From assembly GCF_900110995.1 (NCBI RefSeq), contig NZ_FOJF01000001.1, forward strand, positions 2,435,199-2,499,198: a stretch of DNA of 64,000 nt. The letters run 5' to 3'. Position numbers and translations under genes: made by a program. The stretch's first letter is position 1; each line of letters opens with the position of its first letter. This document shows positions 8,438 to 16,527 of this stretch, in pieces. The DNA comes from Chitinophaga sp. YR573 (GTDB taxonomy: Bacteria; Bacteroidota; Bacteroidia; Chitinophagales; Chitinophagaceae). Below the pieces are notes generated by a model. That model saw only the letters and a program-made list of their open reading frames with translations, was not told the DNA's origin and did not search any database.

Positions 8438-9325
8438 ATGAAGACATTTTTCACCCGAACAGCTACTGCCCTTGTTTTTGTAGCCGTGATGCTGGGCGGG
8501 ATCTTATACAGTCCCTTTACTTTTTTCCTGCTTTTTTTCATGGTCAATTTCTTTGCCCTGCAGGAATATTTCAAACTGATCAGGAACATAGATCCTGAAT
8601 ATGCCAATATTTCCGGCTGGCACAGGAACGGTATTCTCGTTGCCAGTTGTGCGCTGATCATGGCCTTTACGGGTGAACATTTCATCTCTTCCGCAAACCT
8701 CTCATTAGGTTTTCTGGGCTGGTGGCTGGCCGTTATTTTCCTGCTGGTACTGCCTATAGGAGAAATACTGCTGAGTAAAGAGTTCTCGCTTAAAAACATG
8801 GGGTATTCTGCCCTGGGGCTCATTTATATCACACTCTCCCTGGGATTACTGATACACCTGTGCCTGAATTATGGCAGTATCCGCTTTACACCTACGGCTA
8901 CCGGTACCGGACCAGGCTGGCTGATACCCCTGCTGCTCATCATTTTCATCTGGATCAATGATACCATGGCCTACATCGTAGGCTCTCTCATAGGACGCAC
9001 TCCTTTTGCGCCCACCATATCCCCTAAAAAGACCATAGAAGGTACTGTAGGCGGTATGATCCTGGCTGTAGCTGCCGCTGGTGTGTACGGCTATTACTGG
9101 GGCCAGCAATGGCTGTCCCTGCAACACTGGCTGGCACTGGCAGCGATCGCGGCCATTTTTGGTACAATAGGCGATCTGCTGGAGTCAAAACTCAAGCGTA
9201 TGGCCGGTGTAAAGGATTCCGGCAAAATAATGCCAGGGCATGGTGGTTTTATGGATCGCTTTGATTCTCTGCTACTTGCAGCTCCTTTTGCATGGTTATA
9301 TGTACATTTATTCGCAATGATTTAA
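8438..9325 (+). CDS. cdsA: Phosphatidate cytidylyltransferase
   Basis: Makes CDP-diacylglycerol from CTP and phosphatidate in the inner membrane, feeding phosphatidylserine and phosphatidylglycerol synthesis. It has about eight hydrophobic segments and the C-terminal signature region GTIGDLLESKLKRMAGVKDS followed by KIMPGHGGFMDRFDS. The length of 295 residues is typical. psd, for a later step of the same pathway, starts 24 bases downstream, which supports the assignment. Confidence 0.95.
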   Translation: MKTFFTRTATALVFVAVMLGGILYSPFTFFLLFFMVNFFALQEYFKLIRNIDPEYANISGWHRNGILVASCALIMAFTGEHFISSANLSLGFLGWWLAVIFLLVLPIGEILLSKEFSLKNMGYSALGLIYITLSLGLLIHLCLNYGSIRFTPTATGTGPGWLIPLLLIIFIWINDTMAYIVGSLIGRTPFAPTISPKKTIEGTVGGMILAVAAAGVYGYYWGQQWLSLQHWLALAAIAAIFGTIGDLLESKLKRMAGVKDSGKIMPGHGGFMDRFDSLLLAAPFAWLYVHLFAMI

Positions 9326-9349
9326 CTTCGCATCAAACAACAACACAAC

Positions 9350-10000
9350 ATGAAGATCCACCGAGAAGGATTGGCCACCATTTTACTGACCTTTGTAGTG
9401 CTTGCACTGATCAATGGCGCTGTTTTTTATTTTTCAGGAAACACGCTCACGCTCCAGATTATTGCTGCCTTTTCCCTGGCACTTTTCCTGTTCATCATTT
9501 CCTTTTTCCGTATTCCAAACCGGGAAATGAAACATGATGAGGCCCTGGTATTAGCGCCCTGCGACGGTAAAGTAGTGGTGATTGAAGAAACCTATGAACC
9601 TGAGTATTTCAAAGACAAACGCCTGCAGGTGTCTATCTTTATGAGCCCTGCAAATGTACATGTGAACAGGAACCCTATCAGCGGACAGGTAAAACTATCT
9701 CAGTACCATTCGGGTAAATACCTGGTGGCCTGGCATCCAAAATCATCTACCGAAAACGAACGCCATACAGTGGTGATCGGTAACGGAAAAGCAGATGTAC
9801 TGGTAAGACAGATCGCCGGTGCATTGGCCCGCCGTATCGTCAACTATCTGAAAGCAGGTATGGACGTAACACAGAATGAAGAAATGGGCTTCATTAAATT
9901 TGGTTCAAGAGTAGACCTTTATCTGCCCATAGGTACCCAGGTATCCGTTCAGCTGGACCAGGTAGTGCGTGCAGGTCAGACAGTAATTGCAACCTTATAA
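9350..10000 (+). CDS. psd: Phosphatidylserine decarboxylase, short form
   Basis: Converts phosphatidylserine to phosphatidylethanolamine. The 216-residue form is the short type common in Bacteroidota. The proenzyme is cut at a Gly-Ser pair to make the pyruvoyl group; here it is G185-S186 in GFIKFGSRVDLYLP. Two hydrophobic N-terminal segments (about 8-50) anchor it. Other family motifs seen: LAPCDGKVVVIEE, FMSPANVHVNRNPISG, RRIVNYLKAG. Directly downstream of cdsA. Confidence 0.95.
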   Translation: MKIHREGLATILLTFVVLALINGAVFYFSGNTLTLQIIAAFSLALFLFIISFFRIPNREMKHDEALVLAPCDGKVVVIEETYEPEYFKDKRLQVSIFMSPANVHVNRNPISGQVKLSQYHSGKYLVAWHPKSSTENERHTVVIGNGKADVLVRQIAGALARRIVNYLKAGMDVTQNEEMGFIKFGSRVDLYLPIGTQVSVQLDQVVRAGQTVIATL

Positions 10001-10011
10001 AATACGCATAT

Positions 10012-10215
10012 ATGAAGAAATTAATCATAGGCGCTGCCACTGTATTATTCATTACTGGTACAGTACTGGCCCAGGAGAAAGCAAAGGAGAAATCCTGCAG
10101 TAAGAGTAACAAAGCATGTTGCAAACAGCCCAGCAAAACAGCTGGTCTGCGTACTGCCAAACCGGCAAAGCCAGCACAAGCGGCTCAGCCAGCGAAGCCT
10201 GCTGCCCAAAAGTAA
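10012..10215 (+). CDS. Small exported Cys- and Ala/Pro/Lys-rich protein
   Basis: Not recognised. It has 67 residues: a clear signal peptide (MKKLIIGAATVLFITGTVLA, cut before QEK), then a short stretch with four Cys (CSKSNKACCK) and a C-terminal PAKPAQAAQPAKPA repeat. The start is 11 bases after psd and a bidirectional terminator follows, so it is the last gene of the cdsA-psd operon. The Lys/Ala/Pro tail could associate with envelope polymers; the clustered Cys could bind metal. Both are guesses. Confidence 0.7.
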   Translation: MKKLIIGAATVLFITGTVLAQEKAKEKSCSKSNKACCKQPSKTAGLRTAKPAKPAQAAQPAKPAAQK

Positions 10216-10224
10216 TTTCCATGC

Positions 10225-10268
10225 AAAAAAGGAGCGGACTCAGTTAGAAACAGAGTCCGCTCCTTTTT
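10225..10268. terminator. Bidirectional rho-independent terminator
   Basis: Eleven-base perfect stem (10231-10241 with 10253-10263, GGAGCGGACTC) flanked by six A on the left and five T on the right. It lies between the small exported protein (+) and the convergent HAD gene (-), so it can stop transcription from both sides. Confidence 0.92.
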
Positions 10269-10279
10269 ATTTTAAGCTC

Positions 10280-10981
10280 TTATAATATTTCCTTTAGTTC
10301 ATGCAGGCTCTGAATAGAGTAAGTTGGCTTCAGATCAATCTTAGGAGCCAGTAACAGTGGATTAAAGTGTACCTGGTCTATCCCCGCATTATACGCTCCC
10401 AGCACATCAATATCCAGCGCATCTCCAATCATAATGCTGGTCTCTGTAGTGGCCACAGCCTTGGCAATAGCGAAATCAAAAATCTCTTTCTTTGGTTTCA
10501 GCGTACCAGCGGATTCTGAAGTAATGATATGTGTAAAGAAATGATCTATCCCCGAATTACGTATTTTTTGCAGCTGTGTTTCCTCAAACCCATTGGTAAT
10601 GAGATGGATAGGGTAGTTTTTAGCTGCCAGATATTCCAGCACGTCTTTAGTATGCGGGAATAAGTTCGTTTTAGAGGGTAATCGTTCCAGGAAGTGCACA
10701 CTTAATGCTTCCGCTAATTTCTCATCCCCGATTTTAAAGTCGAGCAACGTTACCCGGAAACGTTTCACACGCAACTCATGCCGGTTAATAAATCCTTTTC
10801 GGAAACGATCCCATAACTTCTCGTTATGTTCAGTAAACTGTTCATGAAAAACTGCAAAAGAGGCTACTCCTCTGCTTTCCAGGTTATGCTCATGGTATAA
10901 TTCCTCTAAAACCTCAAATGAGTTGGCTTCAAAATCCCACAATGTATGATCAAGGTCAAAAAATATATGTTTGTATTTCAT
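10280..10981 (-). CDS. YjjG-family HAD nucleotidase
   Basis: HAD-superfamily phosphatase of the YjjG type (noncanonical pyrimidine nucleotidase). Motif I is FFDLDHTLWDF (nucleophile D9, D11), motif II is HLITNG, the motif III Lys lies in LKPKKEIF, and motif IV is MIGDALDIDVLGAYNAGID. An alpha-helical cap lies at about 20-90. 233 residues, cytoplasmic. Family members remove phosphate from modified pyrimidine nucleotides; the true substrate here is not shown. Divergent from the SDR gene. Confidence 0.87.
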   Translation of the reverse strand: MKYKHIFFDLDHTLWDFEANSFEVLEELYHEHNLESRGVASFAVFHEQFTEHNEKLWDRFRKGFINRHELRVKRFRVTLLDFKIGDEKLAEALSVHFLERLPSKTNLFPHTKDVLEYLAAKNYPIHLITNGFEETQLQKIRNSGIDHFFTHIITSESAGTLKPKKEIFDFAIAKAVATTETSIMIGDALDIDVLGAYNAGIDQVHFNPLLLAPKIDLKPTYSIQSLHELKEIL

Positions 10982-11035
10982 CTTAAAATGCTGCTGAAAG
11001 CAGGCATAAATTTACTATTTTCCACCCTCTTATAA

Positions 11036-11749
11036 ATGGAATTTATGAACGCAGTAATCACCGGAGCCAGTAAAGGCATAGGGAAGGCCATCGCTGAAAA
11101 GCTTGCCCGGGAAGGATTTAACATAGCTATTTGTGCCAGGAATGCAGCCAACCTGGAACAGGCTGTTACTGATATACAGGCACAAAATCCGCAGGCTACC
11201 ATATTATCCATGCCCGCAGACATGGGTAAAAAAGAGGATGTACTTGCCTTTGCAGCCAAAATAAAATCGGTATTCCCGGCAGTGGATATACTGGTAAACA
11301 ATGCTGGTATTTTTGTACCCGGAAGCCTGGACGAACAGGAAGACGGATTGCTGGAAAGCATGATGGCCGCAAACGTGTACAGTGCCTATCACCTTACCCG
11401 GCAATTATTGCCTGCGATGAAAGCACAGCGCAAAGGGCATATCTTCAACCTCTGCTCTACAGCCAGTTATACGGCATACCCAAACGGCGGGGCTTATAGC
11501 ATCACTAAGTTTGCCCTGCTGGGATTTTCCCGCAACCTGCGCGAAGAGCTGAAACAACATAATGTGAAAGTAACGTCCCTCAGCCCGGGCCCTACATTAA
11601 CGGCCTCCTGGGATGGTTTTGATGCCCCTCCGGGCCGTATGATGGAACCGGAAGACGTTGCGAACCTGCTATGGGCGGCATATACACTGTCGGCTCAGGC
11701 TGTTGTGGAAGAAGTACTTATGCGGCCCATGCTGGGAGATATCCAGTAA
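11036..11749 (+). CDS. SDR-family NAD(P)-dependent oxidoreductase
   Basis: Classical short-chain dehydrogenase. The cofactor loop is TGASKGIG near the N-terminus, NNAG follows at about residue 85, and the catalytic pair is Y154 and K158 in AYSITKFALL, with Ser in the CSTASY strand. ATG at 11036 or 11045 could both serve. The substrate is not deducible. It stands alone between the HAD gene and batD. Confidence 0.87.
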   Translation: MEFMNAVITGASKGIGKAIAEKLAREGFNIAICARNAANLEQAVTDIQAQNPQATILSMPADMGKKEDVLAFAAKIKSVFPAVDILVNNAGIFVPGSLDEQEDGLLESMMAANVYSAYHLTRQLLPAMKAQRKGHIFNLCSTASYTAYPNGGAYSITKFALLGFSRNLREELKQHNVKVTSLSPGPTLTASWDGFDAPPGRMMEPEDVANLLWAAYTLSAQAVVEEVLMRPMLGDIQ

Positions 11750-11843
11750 AACCCTTACCAGTAAGCACTTTTCACCTTCATATCTATTATTTTTTTAACT
11801 AAGTTTTAACTGGGTACCCGGTCATAACAGGGTTGGCTTTGGT

Positions 11844-11851
11844 TAAATTTG
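11844..11851 (+). promoter_or_regulatory. -7 promoter element TAAATTTG for batDE
   Basis: Perfect TAnnTTTG. The expected transcription start, a few bases downstream, lies at or close to the ATGs at 11861/11864, which favours the ATG at 11888 as the batD start. Confidence 0.6.
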
Positions 11852-11887
11852 TTATGCATTATGATGGTCAATACTGTTAGTATAAGG

Positions 11888-13822
11888 ATGAGTGTACTAT
11901 CCCTGCTTTGTTCTCTGGGTGTAGTATCATGCCTGCAGGCGCAGGATTTTAAATTCACTACCACTGTTAGTAATACAAAAGTGGCACTGGATGAACCTTT
12001 CCAGATACAATTCATGCTGGAAAACGCTCCTAATGTAACTAGTTTTACCCCTCCATCCTTTAACGATTTTGAAGTGTTGCAGGGGCCTTCCCAGATGCAG
12101 GGGCAGTCTATTATGAACGGTCACCGCTCTGAATATATTGCACTCATTTATGTGCTGCAACCTAAAAGGGTAGGAAACTTTACCCTCACAGGTGCTACCG
12201 CACGCTCGAATGGCAATGTGGTGCGTTCCAACCCGGTTACGATAGAAGTAGTAAAGGGTGCCCGTAGCCTGGGACCTCAACAGCAACAGCTCCCTCAAAC
12301 AGCTATTCCTCAGTCCCGCGCACAACAACAACAAAGCAGGCAGGATGAAATGGAAGGTGTACTGAAGAATGGAGAAGACGTAAATGCAAAGCTAAAAAAG
12401 AACATTTTTGTAAAGGTAGACGTTGATAAAACCAGCCTCTATGAAGGGCAACAGTTAACGGTTACCTATAAACTATATACACGCCTCCCAACAAATTCAA
12501 GCGTTACCAAAGTACCTGCTTTCAAAGGCTTTTCTGCTAAAGATATAGAATTGCCCAATCCGCCACAGGCAACAGAAGAACTGGTGAATGGCATACCTTT
12601 CAAAGTATTTATCATTCGTAAAACGCTCCTGTTCCCACTACAATCCGGTACACTGGAACTGGATCCCGTAGAAGTGGATAATCATGTAAGACTGGTAAAG
12701 CTTGTAAAGAATAACAAAAAAGCGGCCCGTGATCCTTTCGGGGATGCATTTAACGACCCCTTCAACGATCCTTTCTTCGACGATTTCTTTAACCGTCCGG
12801 AAGTGAGTTATGAAGATGTACCGTATAAAATACAAACACCGCCTGTAAAAATAAATGTGAAGCCTCTGCCGGTAGATAGCCGCCCTATCAGCTTCACCGG
12901 TGCCGTCGGTAAATTCAACATGACGGCTACAGTAGACAAACAAAACCTGAGTACAGACGATGCTCTCACATTGAAAGTGGTCATCTCCGGTCAGGGTAAT
13001 GTGAACCTGCTGAATGCGCCTAAACTGGATATTCCATCCAGTTTCGAAAAGTATGATCCGAAGGTTACTGATAACATTGAGAAGAACAGTAATCCTCTTT
13101 CCGGTTCCCGTCAGTTTGAGTTTGCGCTTATGCCGGTGGAAGCAGGGGATCAAACCATCCCTCCTGTAGAGTTTTCTTACTTCGACGCAGCATCCAATAG
13201 TTATAAAACAATGCGTTCCCCTGCCTTTAAAGTGCATGTAACTGCAGGCAAACAGGCGAAAAAAGAGAAGGAAGACTTTAGCGAAAACAAGAATACCATC
13301 ACCTCTAACTTTAACGGACAACTACAATGGATCAAAGACCAACGATTCCTGTTAGTAAGTCCGTGGTTCTATATCTTATTACTGCTTCCGTTAGTAGTCC
13401 TGATCGTTGCATTATTTTACCGCCGCAAACAGGATTATCAGCAGAATAACGCAGCATTCCTTAAACACCGCTATGCTAATAAAGTAGCGCTCAAACGCCT
13501 GGAACTGGCAGCTCGCTACCTGCGGGAAGGAAAAGACAAAGCTTTTTATGAGGAAACGTCCCGTGCTGTATGGGGTTATCTCAGTAATAAACTACATATT
13601 CCTTTTTCAGATCTTAGTAAACAGCTGATCCAGGAACGCCTTTCACAACAACAGATCAACGGAGAGAATACAGACCAGCTATTCGAACTGCTTGATAATT
13701 GCGAAATGGCACTGTATACACCTATGCATAACAACGATAAAATGCAGGGTACCTATCAGCAGGCAGTAAAGGTGATCAGCCAATTAGAAGACGAGCTGCA
13801 ACGCGCAAAAACAGTTGCATAA
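11888..13822 (+). CDS. batD: BatD-like protein
   Basis: Envelope protein of the Bacteroides aerotolerance (Bat) set. The chosen start gives a signal peptide (MSVLSLLCSLGVVSCLQA, then QDFKF); ATG 11861 would add nine residues. A long beta-rich periplasmic region holds several repeated Ig-like units (TSLYEGQQLTVTYKLYTR, QNLSTDDALTLKVVISGQGN). The Asp/Phe-rich segment NDPFNDPFFDDFFNRPEVSY is typical of BatD. One membrane span (WFYILLLLPLVVLIVALFY) precedes a helical cytoplasmic tail. batE follows 17 bases later. batA, batB, batC and moxR are not in this window. Confidence 0.9.
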   Translation: MSVLSLLCSLGVVSCLQAQDFKFTTTVSNTKVALDEPFQIQFMLENAPNVTSFTPPSFNDFEVLQGPSQMQGQSIMNGHRSEYIALIYVLQPKRVGNFTLTGATARSNGNVVRSNPVTIEVVKGARSLGPQQQQLPQTAIPQSRAQQQQSRQDEMEGVLKNGEDVNAKLKKNIFVKVDVDKTSLYEGQQLTVTYKLYTRLPTNSSVTKVPAFKGFSAKDIELPNPPQATEELVNGIPFKVFIIRKTLLFPLQSGTLELDPVEVDNHVRLVKLVKNNKKAARDPFGDAFNDPFNDPFFDDFFNRPEVSYEDVPYKIQTPPVKINVKPLPVDSRPISFTGAVGKFNMTATVDKQNLSTDDALTLKVVISGQGNVNLLNAPKLDIPSSFEKYDPKVTDNIEKNSNPLSGSRQFEFALMPVEAGDQTIPPVEFSYFDAASNSYKTMRSPAFKVHVTAGKQAKKEKEDFSENKNTITSNFNGQLQWIKDQRFLLVSPWFYILLLLPLVVLIVALFYRRKQDYQQNNAAFLKHRYANKVALKRLELAARYLREGKDKAFYEETSRAVWGYLSNKLHIPFSDLSKQLIQERLSQQQINGENTDQLFELLDNCEMALYTPMHNNDKMQGTYQQAVKVISQLEDELQRAKTVA

Positions 13823-13839
13823 AACATAACTATTAACGG

Positions 13840-14601
13840 ATGAAATCAATATTAACAGGTATCTGTTGCTGCTTGCTGTTATGTAATTCATTACTGGCAG
13901 CAGAGATACCGCAGCAACAGTTGTTCAGCAAAGCCAATGATCTTTTCCGGCAAAAACAATACAGCGACGCCGCCGGTATTTACCAGCAACTGATAGATGA
14001 AGGTTATAACCAGCCTGAGTTATATGTGAATGCGGGTAATGCCTGGTACAAAGCCAACCGTACCGGCCTGGCTATTTATAATTATGAAAAAGCACTGATC
14101 AAGGATCCTTTCTATAAACCGGCAACACATAATCTTTCTGTAGCTAATCAGCGGGTAGAAGGATATGTAAATGATATACCCCTGTTATTCTTCCAGCAAT
14201 GGTGGTTACAGATACAACACCTGTATAACCCGAACGGATGGGCATTAGGAAGTATTCTTTTCTTATGGTTATTAGTAACGGGTATTATTGCAATGCTGCT
14301 GCGCCCTTCCTTTAAACCGGCTTTAATAAAATGGGCAAATGTTGTTACAGGTGTGTTGTTTCTTTGCTTTATAAGTATGGCTGTTAGTGCTTTTATGAAC
14401 AGCAGTGTACATGATACCGGTATCATTATGAGTAGTGCTGTAAAAGTAAAAGCGGCACCGGATCTGGGCAGCAAAGACATTTTTGAATTACATGAAGGTG
14501 TAAAAGTACAGGTAACAGATGCTACGCAGGAATACTGCAAAATAGTGTTGCCAGATGGTAAAACCGGATGGATGGCCTGTACGGAAATAAAAAGGCTGTA
14601 A
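13840..14601 (+). CDS. batE: BatE-like TPR and SH3 protein
   Basis: A signal peptide (MKSILTGICCCLLLCNSLLA) is followed by TPR repeats (about 28-105: ANDLFRQKQYSDAAGIYQQL, NAGNAWYKANRTGLAIYNYE), two membrane spans (about 133-152 and 165-185) and a C-terminal bacterial SH3 domain (about 195-250, VKVKAAPDLGSK to GKTGWMACTEI). This order is that of BatE. It is probably cotranscribed with batD. Its last codons and stop lie in a perfect palindrome shared with the convergent regulator. Confidence 0.88.
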   Translation: MKSILTGICCCLLLCNSLLAAEIPQQQLFSKANDLFRQKQYSDAAGIYQQLIDEGYNQPELYVNAGNAWYKANRTGLAIYNYEKALIKDPFYKPATHNLSVANQRVEGYVNDIPLLFFQQWWLQIQHLYNPNGWALGSILFLWLLVTGIIAMLLRPSFKPALIKWANVVTGVLFLCFISMAVSAFMNSSVHDTGIIMSSAVKVKAAPDLGSKDIFELHEGVKVQVTDATQEYCKIVLPDGKTGWMACTEIKRL

Positions 14602-14615
14602 GTATACTTACAGCC
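14594..14615. repeat. Perfect palindrome containing the stop codons of two convergent genes
   Basis: A 22-base perfect palindrome (arm GGCTGTAAGTA). It holds the batE stop (TAA, 14599-14601) and, in mirror image, the stop of the LytTR regulator (14608-14610). It may act as a short bidirectional terminator, but no T-tract follows. Confidence 0.7.
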
Positions 14616-15366
14616 GCTCTATCCTTTCCATAAATTCCTGCTTACGATTCCGGGACACCGGTATACTACTTCCATCACTCATAATAATATCTCCACCATC
14701 TCCTTTTATATACCTGTCCATATAGAAGAGGTTCACCACATAACTATGGTGTACCCTGAAAAATCCTTTATTCTTTAGATTGCTCTCTACTTCTTTTAAT
14801 GTGCGGCATACCAGTGATGGTTGCTCCGGCGAATTCTGCAGATAAATTTTGGTATTTTCCCCGTCTGCTACGCAGTACATGATATCCTTTACCAGCAACA
14901 TCCTTAGTCCTTCAGGACTTGGTAGTGCCAGCCGTTCTCCCGGATGCAGGTGCTGATGCAGGAATTCCATCAGGCTATCTGTTTTGCTGACGGTCTGCCC
15001 TTTCATTTTGGAAAGGCGTACCTGGGCTTTATCCACGGCTTCCTGCAGATCTTCCCTGATAATAGGCTTCATCAGGTAATCCAGCGCGTTATGACGGATA
15101 GCATCCAGCGCATAATGATCATGCGAGGTTGTTATTATGATAGAGAAACTGGCGTCCTTGCAGGCCTGCAATACTTCAAAGCCATTCAGACCCGGCATTT
15201 CCACGTCCAGGAAAAGGAGTTCAGGTTTATGTGCCTCTATAGCCTCTAAAGCAGTAATTCCATCGGCACAAACAGCCACAATGTTTACTGCCGGGCAGTG
15301 TTTCTCCAATAAAAGCGTTAGTACACTTCTGCTTAGTTTTTCATCATCCACAATGATGGTGCGCAT
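14608..15366 (-). CDS. LytTR-family response regulator
   Basis: Receiver domain at 1-120: acidic pair D7/D8 in IIVDDEK, phospho-acceptor D54 in LLFLDVEMPG, Lys in DYLMKPI, all intact. A LytTR DNA-binding domain follows at about 145-250 (VKDIMYCVADGENTKIYL, FFRVHHSYVVNLFYMDRYIK, IPVSRNRKQEF). 252 residues. The gene lies 119 bases downstream of a LytS-like gene and is most likely its partner, although that kinase has lost key ATP-site residues. Confidence 0.92.
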   Translation of the reverse strand: MRTIIVDDEKLSRSVLTLLLEKHCPAVNIVAVCADGITALEAIEAHKPELLFLDVEMPGLNGFEVLQACKDASFSIIITTSHDHYALDAIRHNALDYLMKPIIREDLQEAVDKAQVRLSKMKGQTVSKTDSLMEFLHQHLHPGERLALPSPEGLRMLLVKDIMYCVADGENTKIYLQNSPEQPSLVCRTLKEVESNLKNKGFFRVHHSYVVNLFYMDRYIKGDGGDIIMSDGSSIPVSRNRKQEFMERIERL

Positions 15367-15485
15367 GTTCTACAAATTCTTTGTCCCCAAAATTCCCTGC
15401 TTATGTTTACATATAGGTCAGGCAGGGAAAAAGTACAATATTTCCCGTAAAGATTTGTGTATGATTTTAATAAAATATGCAGGGG

Positions 15486-16280
15486 TTAGTTCAAACGGCT
15501 GGAAACGTGTTGCATCATGATAATAACATGACTTCCATCGGGTTCATGCTGGTCATTATAGATATCTTCTTCTTTTACTGAAGCTTTCAGGTTATACTTT
15601 TCGTTGATGGCTTCCAGTCTTTCTGCGGCAATGGTGATCCCTTTCAGGAAAGAAGCGTCTGAGGGGGGCAGAGTGTCATTATGAACCCCGTTGTCTGCGA
15701 TATGGATGCAGAGCATGTCTTTATCCCGACTGATAATGATTTTCAGATGTCCCCCGGTCTTTTCGGGTCTCAGTAACAAGCGTTGCCAGATGGCTTCCTG
15801 CACGTACGGCTGAATAATAAGAGGGGGAATCATGGTCACCTGCTGGAATACTTCCGGCAATACTTCCAGGTTATAGTCGAACTGCGGGCCAAAACGCAGC
15901 TGTTCCAGTTGCAGATATAGTTCAAGAGCTTCTACATCCTCTTCCAGGTTGATCCATTCCCTGTTGCAGTTCCGGATCATGGAACGCATCAGTCTTGCAA
16001 AGCGGGTAAGGTACAGAGATGCCAGGTCCGTACTGGTAGTAAGGATATAATGATGTATTGCATTCAGGCTATTGAAGATGAAATGAGGGTCCATCTGTGC
16101 CTGAAATGCGTGCATTTCCAGGTATACAAGGGATTGTTGCCGGGTTATCTCTTTTGCTGTGATCTTCCTTATCCGCCTCTCTCTTCTGAAAAAAAGGAAA
16201 CATAATATCGTTACACTTAACAAAAAAAACAGCCAGTACGGCCAACCTGCTGCATTGAGTATGTCATTGCAAAGCCTCAA
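15486..16280 (-). CDS. LytS-type sensor histidine kinase with degenerate ATP site
   Basis: Single membrane helix (about 14-31), a short linker, then the His_kinase domain. The H-box MDPHFIFNSLNAIHHYIL is intact (H66). The N-box, normally VENAI.HG, reads YVQEAIWQRLL (157-169): the Mg-binding Asn is replaced by E162 and the HG pair is lost. The G1 box reads DNGVHND rather than DNGxG. There is no extracellular sensor domain. The only upstream start before an in-frame stop is TTG at 16280 (no ATG before residue 56). It is therefore a possible pseudokinase, upstream of an intact LytTR regulator. Confidence 0.82.
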   Translation of the reverse strand: MRLCNDILNAAGWPYWLFFLLSVTILCFLFFRRERRIRKITAKEITRQQSLVYLEMHAFQAQMDPHFIFNSLNAIHHYILTTSTDLASLYLTRFARLMRSMIRNCNREWINLEEDVEALELYLQLEQLRFGPQFDYNLEVLPEVFQQVTMIPPLIIQPYVQEAIWQRLLLRPEKTGGHLKIIISRDKDMLCIHIADNGVHNDTLPPSDASFLKGITIAAERLEAINEKYNLKASVKEEDIYNDQHEPDGSHVIIMMQHVSSRLN

Positions 16281-16321
16281 CTCTTTAACGGTTTTTATTT
16301 AAAAGGATATAATTAAAGTCT

Positions 16322-16338
16322 GTACTACAAAGTAGTAC
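16322..16338. promoter_or_regulatory. Palindrome GTACTAC-AAA-GTAGTAC upstream of LytS gene
   Basis: Perfect 7-3-7 inverted repeat, 42-58 bases upstream of the TTG start of the LytS-like gene. Size and place suit an operator for a dimeric regulator. Nothing identifies the protein. Confidence 0.45.
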
Positions 16339-16500
16339 CATCACCAGGTTAGAAAACCTCACTCAGGTACGGCATTGCAACATCAGTTAAGACCGATATT
16401 AAATATCCGCCAAATATGTATGAATTTAAAGTGACAATTATTACAAGGCAGCATTTCTCCCGAAATTGGGGGAAAATGCGTGGTAAGTGGTAGTTGGGTT

Positions 16501-16527
16501 AAAAACAAAAAGCTCCTGGCGGAGCTT
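16501..16527 (-). terminator. Rho-independent terminator after OmpR-type regulator
   Basis: Read on the minus strand: stem AAGCTCC/GGAGCTT with a four-base loop (16510-16527), directly after the stop codon, followed by TTTGTTTTT. The rest of the gap 16281-16500 holds only the palindrome at 16322 and a weak imperfect hairpin at about 16451-16480. Confidence 0.85.
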
